From NCBI GenBank assembly GCA_035649635.1, contig DASRJE010000204.1, positions 33,793 to 97,792 on the forward strand: DNA of 64,000 bases, given 5' to 3'. A model generated the notes under the pieces. It did no database searches and had not been told where the DNA came from. It was given only the letters and a program-made list of their open reading frames with translations. Positions 16,775 to 26,865 of this stretch are shown here, piece after piece. The stretch comes from Gp6-AA40 sp035649635 (GTDB lineage: Bacteria; Acidobacteriota; Vicinamibacteria; Vicinamibacterales; UBA2999). The first letter of the stretch is position 1. Each line of letters begins with the position of its first letter. A program made the position numbers and the translations under genes.

Positions 16775-18483
16775 TTGTCGATGCAACGGCACATGACCTT
16801 TCCGCCCGAGACCGAAGCCCTCCTGGAAACCCGCGAAATCGGACAGCCAGGGCACGGCGGCGAACGCCGCGCAGGGCTCCCCACCGATCTCGTCATCCAG
16901 TCCGTGTCTCGGCTTCGTGTGATCGCGCTGCTGTATGCCTTCGTGTTCTTCATGGTCGCAATGTTCCCGTCGTTCGTAGTCCCGCAGGGCCGGCTCCTCA
17001 TGTTCAGCAGCTTCATCTCCTGGGGGCCTGCCGTGATTTCGATTGCCGTTGCATTGTTCGTTGCTGTGCTGACTCGACGCCCCCGTATACCGCTCTCCTC
17101 CAAGTTGGCCATCGGACTGGCGTTCGAGATGGCCGGCAGCTATGGCATCGCGAGCGCCGAGTTTCTCGACCCCGGATCGCTCGCCAGGAAGCCGTCCGGT
17201 TGGACAGGGCTCTCCTGGGTGGCTGTATGGACGGTGCTCTTCACAATCGTGGTACCAACGAAGCCATCCCGTGCCTTGGCGGCCGCCCTCGGCTCGGTCA
17301 ACGCCGTGCCCGTCGTGATCGGGTCCGCGATGGCGGCGGGCACGGTGTCCCTCACGCTGCGCGCGTCGGAGTTCTTCTTAGGGCTCGTGTTCCCCTATCT
17401 GTTCGTGGTGGTGTTGGCTTATGTCGGCGCCCGCGTGGTCTACGCCCTCGGCTCTGAAGTGAGTCGAGCGCGCGAGTTGGGCAGCTATCGCCTGGTGGAG
17501 CGACTGGGGCAGGGCGGGATGGGGGAAGTGTGGAGCGCCAAGCACCGGCTTCTCGCGCGGCCGGCGGCGATCAAGCTCATTCGGCCCTCGTTCACGGCGG
17601 CCGCTCGCACGCGCGTTTTCGAGGATGCCCGGCGCCGGTTCGAGCGCGAGGCGCGGTCATCGCCAGCCTGCGGTCGCCGCATACGGTAGACCTCTTCGAT
17701 TTTGGTGTCTCCAACGACGGCGCGTTCTACTACGTCATGGAACTACTCGATGGCCTCGACGCCGAGGCCCTCGTCCGCCGCACTGGCCCCGTCTCTGCGG
17801 GACGAGCCATCCACCTGCTCCGGCAAGTGTGCCATTCCCTCTCTGAGGCCGCGTCGTACGGCCTGGTCCACGGCGACATCAAGCCAGCCAACATCTTCCT
17901 ATGCCGCTACGGTGAGGATCACGATTTCGTCAAGGTCTTGGACTTCGGCATCGTCAGGGCCACAACCGACACCGCGGAAACAGCTCCCACGTCTACGCGG
18001 GAGACCATCCTCGGGACACCGGCGTACATGGCGCCTGAGCAAGCGTTGGGCTCGGCCAACGTGGACTGCCGCGCCGACATCTACGCGACCGGGTGCGTCG
18101 CCTATTGGTTGCTGACCGGAGAGCAGGTCTTCACGGCCGACACGCCCATGGAGCTCCTGCTCCAACATGTGCGGACGCTGCCGACACCGCCATCGGCAAG
18201 AACGGAGGTACCTATCCCTTCGGCTCTTGACGCTCTGGTGCTGTCCTGCCTCGCCAAGGATCCGGCGGCGCGACCTCAGACCGCACGGGAGCTGGCGGGC
18301 CGACTCGCGAGCGTCGAAGGTGCCAACGACTGGACCGACGACAGGGCGGGAGTGGTGGGCCAGCCACCGGCCTGCTCCGTCGTAGCGACGTCCAGCACGT
18401 CAGCGCGCATCCGATCGAGCCGTCAGTCGTATCGCAAAGCTGCGATCGGATCGATTAAAGACGCGCGCCGCGCCGGTACGTAG
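16775..18483 (+). pseudogene. Membrane-anchored Ser/Thr protein kinase, one frameshift
   Basis: The gene is read in two frames. The first (16775-17689) gives a soluble lead, then about six transmembrane helices to residue ~225, then the kinase N-lobe: YRLVERLGQGGMGEVW (glycine loop) and AAIKLIR (catalytic Lys). The second frame resumes at IASLRSPHTVDLFDFG and completes the C-lobe: LVHGDIKPANIFL (HGD in place of HRD), LDFGIVRA, GTPAYMAPEQ, DIYATGC. The join is in the run GCGCGG at 17651-17656, where one missing G would restore EARVIASLR. The translation is otherwise intact, so this is either a recent mutation or an assembly error. A TTG start at 16775 has AGAGGGG at proper distance; ATG 16781 is the alternative. 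Its 3' end overlaps the convergent permease gene by 61 bp. The membrane part at the N-terminus is unusual, since most PASTA-type kinases have it after the catalytic domain. Confidence 0.8.
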
Positions 18484-20867
18484 CACGCGATCATGGCGGC
18501 GAAAAGTACCGCCACGGGTGCCACCACGAATGTCACGGGATTGGGCGCTCCGAGACCGGTCAGTCCAGCCGCGAGTAAGCGAGCGACACCGACGCTGATC
18601 AATCCGCCGATCGTGATGCCGAGCATCGACAACATCAGACCCTGTCCCAGGATCATCTTAAGAACACTGTGCCGGTCGGCTCCAATGGCCATTCGAACTC
18701 CAATGTCTCTGGTGCGCCGTGCAACCGAGTACGAAACGAGGGCGTAAATGCCGACGAGCGCCAGCACGATTCCGATGACGCCCATTGCGGCGACGGTCTG
18801 GAGAATCATCAGCGGAACCCGAACAGCGCGCTTTTCATAAAAGGACAAGAAACTTTGGACGTTGAACACGGGCTGATCAACATCGAGCGAGTGCACGAGA
18901 CTTCTCAGGGGCTCGGTCAGGGCTGCGGGATCGCCATAACTCTCGGCGAGCAGGATCATCCGCGCACTCCGGTTCTGCGCAAAAGGCAGGTAGACGAAGG
19001 CAGATGGTGGCTCAGCGATGAAGAGGTACTTGCCGGTCCTGGCAATCCCCACGACATCAGCCCAAACGCCGTCCTTGCCGTTCACTCGCAATCGCTTGCC
19101 CATCGCATTCTCGCCAGGCCAGTAGCGCTTCGCGAACTCTTCGTTGACTATCGCCACGTGCCGCGAGCCCTCGTCGTCGGCGGCGGTGAACGCGCGTCCC
19201 TGAAGGATGTCGGTCTTGGTGGTGGCAAAGTAGTATTCGTCCACCACGGCTGTCATCACCTGAAGGGTCTCCTGTCCTCTCGGAAATTGAAAGCCTTCCG
19301 GAATCACGTCGCGCGCGCTCTGTAACCCGAGCGGTGTCGAGCTGGTCAGCGTGACCGAGCGAACTCCCGGTAACTCCTGACTGCGGGTCACGAGCCTGCG
19401 ATAGAACTCGTCGCTCTGCGCCGAGTCGTAACGAACAAGAGACGTATCCAACTCCATCATCACCAGATGGTCGGTGCGGAAGCCGGGACTGAGCACCAAC
19501 GTCCTGCGGAAGGCATCCAGCAACATGCCAGTGGCGACCAGTAGCACCATAGCGAGCGCGATTTGGCTGATGACCAGAACGTTCCGGCCAATGGTGCGCG
19601 GATAGGCACCGGTGCTCGTCTCGCCGCTCTTCAGCATCGACGCGAGGCTGGTCCGCGCGCCTCGCCACGCGGGAGCCACGCCAAAGAAGAGCGTGCTGGC
19701 CATAGCGGCGAGAAGACACACACCTAGCACGCGTCTATCGAGCTGGGGAGAAGGAGTGACGGACACTTCGCTGACCGGTGGGAAGGCCTGAAAGAATCGA
19801 ATCCCAACATAGGCGAACAGAAGTCCGACGATGGCGGCAGCCAGCGACAGCACAAGGCTCTCGATCAGGAGGTGCCGGAACAAACGCACGCGCGTGATAC
19901 CCAACGCGAAACGCACGGCGATTTCTCGTGACCGACCGCGCGCACGTCCGAGGAGAAGAGTGGCCACATTGGCGCAGGCGATGATGAGCACCAGACCCAC
20001 GAGCGCCATCAACAACGGCACGAGGATCATATCGGGTCGGCCTCTGGCCCGCGCCTGCAGCTCGGATTGCACGGCAAGCTGTCGGCTGCGGTCTATGTCT
20101 GGAGAGCGCTGCTCGAGGTCGGTCCAGAGGGTCGCCAGTTCCGTCTGTGCCGCCGTTTGCGAGATATCGGCTTTGAGCCGCCCCTTGACCTGCCACGAAT
20201 GATCCCGGTTGTCTTCGAGGGGGTCGACCCGGACTCCGCCAAGACGTTGAGACATGGTCGACGGGACATAGAACGCCGGTCGCATGCGCTCGTCGAGACT
20301 CCGGAACGACTCGGGAGTGATTCCGACGATACTGAAGTCGATACCGTTGATGCGGACGTTGGTGCCGATAATCGACGGGCTGCGGTTGAAGTGATCGTTC
20401 CAGGTGCCGTAGTCGAGGACGACGACGGCGTTTCGGCCCGATGCCTGCCCATCCTCCGGAAGGAAGCCTCGACCGACCATCGGCTGGACCCCGAGCACGC
20501 TGAAGAAGTTCTCGCTGACGATCATCCCGGCTCGTGCTTGCGGTAACTCAGCGCTCGTTTTCGTGAAGCTGAACGTCGAAGTGCGATAGGCGATCAACCC
20601 GTCGAACGACTGCGACTGAACGCGGAGTTGCCGGTATTTCGGATACGAGACTCCTCCCGCGAACCGGTCGCCGGCGGCGAACGTCGCGACGGTGACGACG
20701 CGACCAGGATCGTTCACGGGGAGAGGCCGGAACAGCATCACGTCGGCCAGGCTGAAGACCGAGGCATTCGCGCCAATGCCGAGAGCAAGGGAGAGAACAG
20801 CGACCGCGCTAAATCCGGGGTTACGGGCGATGAGGCGGAGACTCTCTCGTACCTCTTGTTGCAACAT
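18423..20867 (-). CDS. ADOP-type ABC transporter permease (MacB/FtsX family, duplicated)
   Basis: An 814-residue inner-membrane protein with two tandem MacB-like units, each a periplasmic MacB_PCD domain and an FtsX permease segment. The start LLQQEVRESLRLIARNPGF and ALSLALGIGANASVFSL are typical of the acidobacterial duplicated orphan permease family. FtsX helices occur at ~283-420 (VGLVLIIACANVATLLLGRA, REIAVRFALG) and ~690-800 (RRTRDIGVRMAIGA, with the closing IDPIAALRYD). No ATPase gene lies beside it, as is usual for this orphan group. Residues between carry the second periplasmic domain. The ATP partner and substrate are unknown; MacB relatives act by mechanotransmission on export of peptides or lipids. 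Confidence 0.9.
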   Translation of the reverse strand: MLQQEVRESLRLIARNPGFSAVAVLSLALGIGANASVFSLADVMLFRPLPVNDPGRVVTVATFAAGDRFAGGVSYPKYRQLRVQSQSFDGLIAYRTSTFSFTKTSAELPQARAGMIVSENFFSVLGVQPMVGRGFLPEDGQASGRNAVVVLDYGTWNDHFNRSPSIIGTNVRINGIDFSIVGITPESFRSLDERMRPAFYVPSTMSQRLGGVRVDPLEDNRDHSWQVKGRLKADISQTAAQTELATLWTDLEQRSPDIDRSRQLAVQSELQARARGRPDMILVPLLMALVGLVLIIACANVATLLLGRARGRSREIAVRFALGITRVRLFRHLLIESLVLSLAAAIVGLLFAYVGIRFFQAFPPVSEVSVTPSPQLDRRVLGVCLLAAMASTLFFGVAPAWRGARTSLASMLKSGETSTGAYPRTIGRNVLVISQIALAMVLLVATGMLLDAFRRTLVLSPGFRTDHLVMMELDTSLVRYDSAQSDEFYRRLVTRSQELPGVRSVTLTSSTPLGLQSARDVIPEGFQFPRGQETLQVMTAVVDEYYFATTKTDILQGRAFTAADDEGSRHVAIVNEEFAKRYWPGENAMGKRLRVNGKDGVWADVVGIARTGKYLFIAEPPSAFVYLPFAQNRSARMILLAESYGDPAALTEPLRSLVHSLDVDQPVFNVQSFLSFYEKRAVRVPLMILQTVAAMGVIGIVLALVGIYALVSYSVARRTRDIGVRMAIGADRHSVLKMILGQGLMLSMLGITIGGLISVGVARLLAAGLTGLGAPNPVTFVVAPVAVLFAAMIACYVPARRASLIDPIAALRYD

Positions 20868-21157
20868 GGCGCATTGAGCCTCTTTGCTGGAAGTGAGAAA
20901 GAACCCTCAGATCGCCTAGCTGAGACGGATCATCGATCGATGATGTTCCAGACGCAGCCCCGACGCGGTCCTCCCGCCGGCACCGCGGCTCGCGGAGACT
21001 ATGCGGCCTGGCGTCAGTGCTCGTTGCGTTGGGCTATTCGACCGCTGCGTTAGGCGATGGAGCCGTGCGCGCGGTGAGCGTCCGTCGGCAGCACGCGACC
21101 CATTGTGGCGAACGGTTTGCTCCCTAGCGAGCCGGCCGCGTCGCGCCGGAATTGCCT

Positions 21158-23500
21158 CTACGCGGATTTCGAGGTGGCGTATGCCGTGTCGAAGCCGGGG
21201 TGGAGCGGCACACGGACGCCGATGCGTGTGCCGCGGCCCGGGGACGCGTGCAGTTCCAGTTGTCCGTTCAGGAGCGCCGCCCGTTCGCGCATGCTGACGA
21301 GCCCCATCCCCGCGCGCTCGGCCTTCTCGGATTCGAATCCGATTCCCGTGTCGGCAATCTGCAGGACGAGCGACTCGTGCTCGGTGCGCAACCGTAACTC
21401 GGCGTCCCGCGCGCGGCTGTGTCGCGCGATGTTGTGCAGCGCTTCCTGCGCAATCCGGTAGAGGCACAGGGCCACGTGAGGGTCGAGCGCGGACGGCACG
21501 TGCTCGTGCACGAAAGAGACGTGCACGCCACTCTGCTTCGCGATGTCGCGGCAGAGCGACTGGAGCGCTTCGACGAGGCCGAGCGTCAGCAGCTTGGTCG
21601 GATGGAGCTCGTGCGACAGGTTGTGGATATTCGCGGCGATTTCCATGATCTGCGCGCGCAGCTCGCGAAACTGTTCGTGCTGGCTCTCCAACGAGGTGTT
21701 GAGCCGATCGAAGCTGAGGCTCAAGAGCGCAAGCTTCTGGCTCAAGTCGTCGTGCAGTTCGCGGCCGACGCGCTGGCGCTCCGCTTCCTGGCTGCCGATC
21801 AGGCGTCCAGCCAGCTCGCGGTTGCGCTCGTTGACGCGCTTCCAGTCCGTCACGTCGCGGACGATGCTGAGTACGCGGTCGTGGCCGGCGCGCACAAGCC
21901 GCGCTTCGAACTGCCGGAGACCGCCGTCCAGTGGGAGCTCGTATTCGACCACGACCGGCTCGTCGGTCCGCGACGAGCGATCCAGCGCGTTCATGAAGAC
22001 ATCGGCCAGGTCGGGCGCCATAATGTCGCGGATTTTGTTGCCGATGAACCCGCTCGCCGGCATGTACAACAGGTTCGGATCCTTCGCGTGGTAGTCGACG
22101 AACGTCCCGTCAAGCAGGATAACGAACATCAGATCGGGAATCGCACGTAGCATCGCGCTGTTGCGGGCTTCCAGTCCTCGAATCGCCTCCTCGGCGCGCT
22201 TCCGGGCGGTGATGTCGCGGCCCACGCCCTGCAGCTCGACGAGGCGGCCGGAGGAATCAACGATGGCATGGTTGATCCAGTGCTGCCACCCCACGGTTCC
22301 ATCAGCCAGTGTGACTTCGTGCTCATGCGAGTTGATCCCGCTCCGGAGCGTGACGATCCGCTCCACAACCGCGTCCCGGACTTGCGGCGGGATGAGCTCA
22401 ATGAATTTCCGTCCAAGCAGCTCACCGCGCGTCAGGTCCCAGAATCGGCAGTAGGCGTCATTGACGAACGTCAGGGTCGTGTCCGGCAGGAACCGGCAGA
22501 CCAATTCGCTCTGCGTATTGACAACGCTCCGATACCGTTCATCGTTCCTCTGCGATTTCTCCTCGGCGCGCCGCCGCCTGACGCGCTCGCCGAGCAGCGC
22601 CGCGATCAAGCCGGCCTGCGCCGTAACGAGTAGCATGCCGCCGATGACGTAGGGTCGATAGCTGTCTGCCGCTGCGGCGAACCGGGCCACGGCTGGCGCG
22701 TACTGAGATGCGAGGGCATGGTCGGCAAGCATCCAGACGCCTAAGAGAATTAGCAGCCCGCCGGCGACGTGCGGCGCGTGACGGCGCCAGCCGGCCAGCT
22801 TCTCGAACGCGATGAACGCCGTGAGTGCCGCGATGACCGCGAGATTCATCACGCCGCCGACGAAGAGCAGGAGCATCAACGCCCAACAGCAGCCGACGCA
22901 GCTCAGGCCCTGTATCGCACCGATGAAGAACGTCGGCGTCCCGTCGCGCCAGCGGCCCATCAGCGATCCCAGCGGGGAGCGGCACACGCGAAGACAGGCG
23001 CGCTTGAGCGGCGTGAACTGATACGCCCCTGCGACGAACAGGAGAATCGCGCCGCCGATGGGGCTTGTCATCTCCATCATCGGGGAGATCAGCGACCGTG
23101 TCGCGAGCCATCCTTGAACCGCTGTCGCGGCGAGACTGAACAGCGTCCAGATCGCGAGGTATCCAGCGGCGAGCATCAGCACGTTCCGCGACACGGTCTC
23201 GGCGCCCGGTACGGACCGCATCAAGGCGCCGTACAGAAGCAGGACGCGTGACGCCGACGGCAGCATCATCCCGGACATCATCACGGCCCACATGATCCAG
23301 ATGAGGAGCGCGTGCGTCGCATCCCATCGCGCCGCCATCATCCACGCGCCGGGACCGTACATCTGGGCCACGGCGACGATCCAGAGCCACGAGACGGCGC
23401 TGATGGCGCCGAGCAGCACAATCGCGGGCGTGTTGGGATGGCGGATGACGGTTTCTACCCACGTTGGGCGCACGGGCGCGGAATCTGTGCTCTTCATCAT
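21158..23500 (-). CDS. DUF2182 membrane domain - PAS - PAS - histidine kinase (NarL-type) fusion
   Basis: A 780-residue sensor kinase. Residues ~1-270 are a DUF2182 membrane domain, usually a free-standing predicted metal-binding protein: MWAVMMSGMMLPSA, LKRACLRVCRSPLG, and SCVGCCWALMLLLFVGGVMNL. About seven helices are followed by one more near 285-300. Two PAS domains follow (ERYRSVVNTQSELVCRF ~315 and a second from ~440). The kinase is the HisKA_3/HATPase_c type: EAERQRVGRELHDDLSQ with the phospho-accepting His, NIARHSRARDAELRL (N box), DTGIGFE, GMGLVSMRERA. ATG 23500 begins MMKST. It should phosphorylate a NarL/LuxR-type response regulator, but none is in the window. The fusion of DUF2182 to a kinase suggests that this membrane unit is the input domain. 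Confidence 0.88.
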   Translation of the reverse strand: MMKSTDSAPVRPTWVETVIRHPNTPAIVLLGAISAVSWLWIVAVAQMYGPGAWMMAARWDATHALLIWIMWAVMMSGMMLPSASRVLLLYGALMRSVPGAETVSRNVLMLAAGYLAIWTLFSLAATAVQGWLATRSLISPMMEMTSPIGGAILLFVAGAYQFTPLKRACLRVCRSPLGSLMGRWRDGTPTFFIGAIQGLSCVGCCWALMLLLFVGGVMNLAVIAALTAFIAFEKLAGWRRHAPHVAGGLLILLGVWMLADHALASQYAPAVARFAAAADSYRPYVIGGMLLVTAQAGLIAALLGERVRRRRAEEKSQRNDERYRSVVNTQSELVCRFLPDTTLTFVNDAYCRFWDLTRGELLGRKFIELIPPQVRDAVVERIVTLRSGINSHEHEVTLADGTVGWQHWINHAIVDSSGRLVELQGVGRDITARKRAEEAIRGLEARNSAMLRAIPDLMFVILLDGTFVDYHAKDPNLLYMPASGFIGNKIRDIMAPDLADVFMNALDRSSRTDEPVVVEYELPLDGGLRQFEARLVRAGHDRVLSIVRDVTDWKRVNERNRELAGRLIGSQEAERQRVGRELHDDLSQKLALLSLSFDRLNTSLESQHEQFRELRAQIMEIAANIHNLSHELHPTKLLTLGLVEALQSLCRDIAKQSGVHVSFVHEHVPSALDPHVALCLYRIAQEALHNIARHSRARDAELRLRTEHESLVLQIADTGIGFESEKAERAGMGLVSMRERAALLNGQLELHASPGRGTRIGVRVPLHPGFDTAYATSKSA

Positions 23501-23644
23501 CGGGCCAGCTCGTCAATCATACGCTTTCGCGCATTCTCGAGGCCTTCTCAAGCGGAGGTATAGAGGGTTGTGCGGGGGGACTGTCAATGCGTGCTGAACA
23601 GGACGGCTCGATCTGGACGCGGTGAGCGGCAGGAGCGATGTCCG
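23501..23644. other. Upstream region of the DUF2182 kinase
   Basis: About 145 bases between the kinase start and the transposase remnant. It presumably holds the kinase promoter on the minus strand. I see no clear -35/-10 pair. Confidence 0.3.
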
Positions 23645-24406
23645 GTCAGTGAAGGGTGGCAGTCCTCTGGAAATCCAGGACCCAACGCGGAATGCGGTCG
23701 TTCACCGTTGCAATGGGACTTCCACTCCGTCAACCGACCGCAAATGCCGTTCGTTGAGCGGAATCATCCAATCGAGACACTCCCGTCTGGCCGGCCCAAT
23801 GAAGCGTTCACAAAGGCATTCGCTTGCGGGCACGTACTGGCGTCTTCAAGACCTGTAGCGACATCGAATGGAGAGCCTGATCCATGGCTGGCGCGAAAAT
23901 GCCCTCACGATCATGGACGAGGAACCGATAGCCGCAATGCAGAGGAAGCCCGTTTCAAAATTGCTGCGTCGTCCATTCCGCCGTGGAGTGGTCAGTGAGA
24001 TTCCAGTGCACGGCTCGGCGTGTGCCGATGTCGAGCATCACGAGGCGTACAGCCGTTGAAAGGTGGCAGTCACAACGATGAAGAAGTCGCAGGCGAGCAC
24101 GCCACCGGCATGATTGTGGAGGGACTTCAGGCGGCAGAAGAGGCGAAAGAGATCTCGGTGCCACCGCACCAGCGTGTCGGGACGCACGATCGTCAAGAGC
24201 TCACGCCATTCGACAAATCAAGACAGGAGTACGAGTGCAATGCGCGAGGCATTGTCAGTCCGACGCGATCGGACCTTGCGTTCGATGTAACACGCGAGTT
24301 GCTTGCGGAGGAAGAGGTTCTCGGTGGCCAACTGTGCGCGGGACCGGAATATGAGCCGCAGCAGGCGCACCAGGTCAGCGAGGAGGGCGAGCGCCGTTTG
24401 GAGCAA
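23645..24406 (-). pseudogene. Decayed rve/integrase-core (DDE) transposase
   Basis: The minus strand in shifting frames gives a recognisable integrase-core transposase. It starts MLQTALALLADLVRLLRL with ATENLFLRKQLACYIERK, continues after a stop as FVEWRELLTIVRPDTLVRWH and LFRLFCRLKS, then LVMLDIGTRRAVHWNLT (first catalytic Asp region). Next come CGYRFLVHDREGIF (second Asp) and CERFIGPARRECLDWMIPLN (catalytic Glu), finishing HYNGERPHSALGPGIPED. At least three frameshifts and several stops break it, so it is inactive. No terminal inverted repeats were located. It marks the left edge of a 9-kb stretch of mobile remnants. Confidence 0.75.
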
Positions 24407-24661
24407 GTCGGGTCATCATATCGTCAGCAAATCACATGTGTTCGGTTACGGCTGATTATTTGCGGAGGACACCCCAAGGCAGATGTTTCTACCCCCCACC
24501 CGACAGCGTTCTGGGCCGGGCCTGAACTCGGCTACCCGTTCCGCAGTCCACGCTGCGAACCCGTGGTTTTGTCCGCGGCCGTAATCGTCAGCGGTGGCCA
24601 CGGCCTTGCCAGAAACGTTCCCCATGATTCCGGGCGTAAGTGTTCCGTCCACACGGTCTGA

Positions 24662-25852
24662 ATGACTCTCCAAGCTGACTGGGCAGTCGCTCAAAAGAGT
24701 GCACCGCGAGCTGTTCAACTTGATTTACTGCGGGGTCTTGCGATCGTGCTCGTCCTCGGACGCCACCTGGAACCATGCCCGCAAGACACGAGCGTCGTGC
24801 TCTGGGCCGTGACATCGGTCTGGGCACGCGGGGGTTGGATCGGAGTTGACCTATTCTTTGTGCTCAGCGGCTTTCTGATATCGGGTCTGCTTTTTCGCGA
24901 ATACGCGGCTACCGGCCACGTCAACGTCACACGCTTCTTGATTCGGCGTGGATTCAAAATCTACCCGCCCTTCTGGGTGATGATCCTAGCGACAGTCTGG
25001 GTAAGCTGGCCGGTTCGTCGTGCGGGCCTTCTCGGAGAGGTCTTATTTCTCCAGAACTATACGGGCAGGCTATTGCAGCACACATGGTCGTTGGCGGTCG
25101 AGGAGCACTTCTACGTAGTGCTAGCCGCACTCATGTGGTGGTTGGAAGGGGCAACTGGGCGAACCACGCGGACGCGATTCGCTCGCATTCCGTTGGTATT
25201 TCTCATCGTCGCGGTCGTATGCCTGTCTCTCCGTGTTGCGATGGCGCAGTTCGCGTACTCACACGAGACTCATCTTTACCCGACGCATCTGCGGATTGAT
25301 TCGCTAATGTTCGGAGTGGTCCTGTCGTACTGGTGGCACTTCACGGGGCTGGCGACGAGAGTTCGCCGTTCGCGTCCTATGGCATGGGGTTTGTGCGCGC
25401 TGGGCATTGCATGTTGTGCGCCCGCCTTTGTGTTTGCTCTTGAACAAACCCCGTGGGTCTCTGTCATTGGCCTGACCCTGTTCTACCTGGGTAGCGGGGC
25501 ATTGCTGATTGGCGTTCTCTCTTTAGACGTTCCAAACACGCCCCTCGTGCGGCGTGCGGCAGTCATCGGCGTCTTCTCGTATTCGATTTATCTGTGGCAT
25601 ATAGCCGTGTACAACTCGGGCACTCAAGTCGTCTCCGCTCTACTCGGCCATCGTTTGAGTTGGGGAGCCTACGCCGCAGTGTCTTTAGGAGGGTCAGTAC
25701 TGATCGGGATCGCCACAGCCAAGATGATTGAGTATCCCATGTTGCGTATCCGAGATCGCTGGTACCCGTCGGTAAGCGCTGAGGCGGCAACGCCGATCAT
25801 GCTGAAGACGTCTGAGCACCGACTTATGCCTTCGACCACCACAGCCGGATAA
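24662..25852 (+). CDS. Acyltransferase 3 family membrane protein (OafA/YrhL type)
   Basis: A 396-residue integral membrane O-acyltransferase. Hallmarks are VQLDLLRGLAIVLVLGRH (the catalytic R/H region at the start of the family), GGWIGVDLFFVLSGFLISGLL, FLIRRGFKIYPPFWVM and WSLAVEEHFYVVLAA. About ten transmembrane helices follow, ending IEYPMLRIRDRWYP. Such enzymes transfer acetyl or other acyl groups from the cytoplasm to surface polysaccharide, peptidoglycan or antibiotic sugars. The ATG at 24662 overlaps TGAATG context without a strong ribosome site. It sits between transposase and nuclease remnants, and its codon use is slightly less GC-biased (more tta/tct/gta) than neighbouring core genes, which suggests acquired cargo. 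Substrate unknown. Confidence 0.88.
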   Translation: MTLQADWAVAQKSAPRAVQLDLLRGLAIVLVLGRHLEPCPQDTSVVLWAVTSVWARGGWIGVDLFFVLSGFLISGLLFREYAATGHVNVTRFLIRRGFKIYPPFWVMILATVWVSWPVRRAGLLGEVLFLQNYTGRLLQHTWSLAVEEHFYVVLAALMWWLEGATGRTTRTRFARIPLVFLIVAVVCLSLRVAMAQFAYSHETHLYPTHLRIDSLMFGVVLSYWWHFTGLATRVRRSRPMAWGLCALGIACCAPAFVFALEQTPWVSVIGLTLFYLGSGALLIGVLSLDVPNTPLVRRAAVIGVFSYSIYLWHIAVYNSGTQVVSALLGHRLSWGAYAAVSLGGSVLIGIATAKMIEYPMLRIRDRWYPSVSAEAATPIMLKTSEHRLMPSTTTAG

Positions 25853-25871
25853 AGTCGTCCGGGAACCCCAG

Positions 25872-26455
25872 AGACAGCCTGTTGGTCGGCCGGGAACTCC
25901 ACGCGACGATTTGCTCCAGCGGCCGGAAATCACGAACGACCCGGCGATCGCCGATTCGACGCCGCGCAGATGTTTCTTGAGGTCGGCGTCGAGCGCGCTC
26001 CATTCGCGCCCGATCGGTTTGAGCGCATGCATCGCTCGAGCGACGCCTCGGAGCTCCGGATCGAGGAGCACCTCGGCCCCCTTCACGGAGAGCGGCGGAT
26101 TACACGTCGCGCCGAAGGACGGACAGCGTTTGCATTCTGCCGGGTCGTCGTGAAACGCCGGCAGTGCCGGCGGTCGCATGCGCGACGGCGTTCCGCGCGT
26201 GACAAGAACGCTTCCATCCGATCGAGTTTCGTCTCGCCGAGCTCCACCGGGAGGGCAACGGGAGTCCAGAGCGGTGAGCAACAGGAACCCGATCGGTTGA
26301 TTCGACCCTTACAGGTACGACAGCAATTGATAGCCGCCCGCTTGCGTCCATTGATTCGCGAACAGATCGTCGAACCTCTCGATCCGATAGGCGAGCGTCG
26401 GCGCCTAGGCCTTGACCTCGAGCGGAACGGATGGTCCGGCCGTCGCGTCCTTTGA
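25872..26455 (-). pseudogene. Degenerate PD-(D/E)xK nuclease with cysteine cluster (RecB/Cas4-like)
   Basis: Reading the minus strand and joining frames gives IPLEVKA (the ExK of the PD-(D/E)xK site), then LAYRIERFDDLFANQWTQAG and YQLLSYL, GSNQPIGFLLL, PVELGETKLDRMEAFLSRAE, LPAFHDDPAECKRCPSFGATC and LLDPELRGVARAMHALKPIG, ending with FVISGRWSKSSRVEFPA. The clustered cysteines resemble the Fe-S clusters of Cas4/AddB-type nucleases. Stops occur right after LEVKA (TAG, 26405-26407) and after LLSYL (TAA), and at least two frameshifts follow, so no product is made. No cas1, cas2 or repeat array is near; a phage or mobile-element origin is more likely. The upstream sequence to about 26720 may hold its N-terminus (RMWATPTDAACHVYASAYRP). 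Confidence 0.55.
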
Positions 26456-26865
26456 GCTCAAACCGTTCCTGTTGATTGAGGATGTGGAACGGCGGGTCCG
26501 CGTCGCGGCCGCTCCGACTCAAATCGGCGAGGGGGTCGCGTTCGCGATCGGATCCGCGCCGGAATTTCACCAGGACGCTGCGCCACGACGTCCGGTTGCT
26601 GATCGGGCGCGATGAGCTCGAGGACCGTCCGGCGTTCGCAGGGCCGATAGGCCGACGCGTAGACATGGCATGCGGCATCCGTGGGAGTCGCCCACATTCG
26701 AGCCAGGCGGTATACGCGCATGATCGGCCAGGGTCATCGCGGCGCCAGTCGTCGTTTCGAGCGTCACGGTCGATCTTCCGCGCGCGCGGTCTCGGCGTCC
26801 TGGCGTTTCGCGTCCTCGATGTCGGCGGCTTGCGCCCGCGCGTCGGCGGCGATCTGCTGGGCGCG

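Noticed and set aside
23570..24661. Plus-strand frames between the DUF2182 kinase and the acyltransferase
   Set aside because: The minus strand reads as a decayed rve transposase with catalytic-region motifs; the plus frames are its shadows.
25872..26720. CRISPR-Cas locus suggested by a Cas4-like nuclease
   Set aside because: No direct-repeat array with unique spacers and no cas1/cas2 are present; the nuclease is a lone pseudogene.
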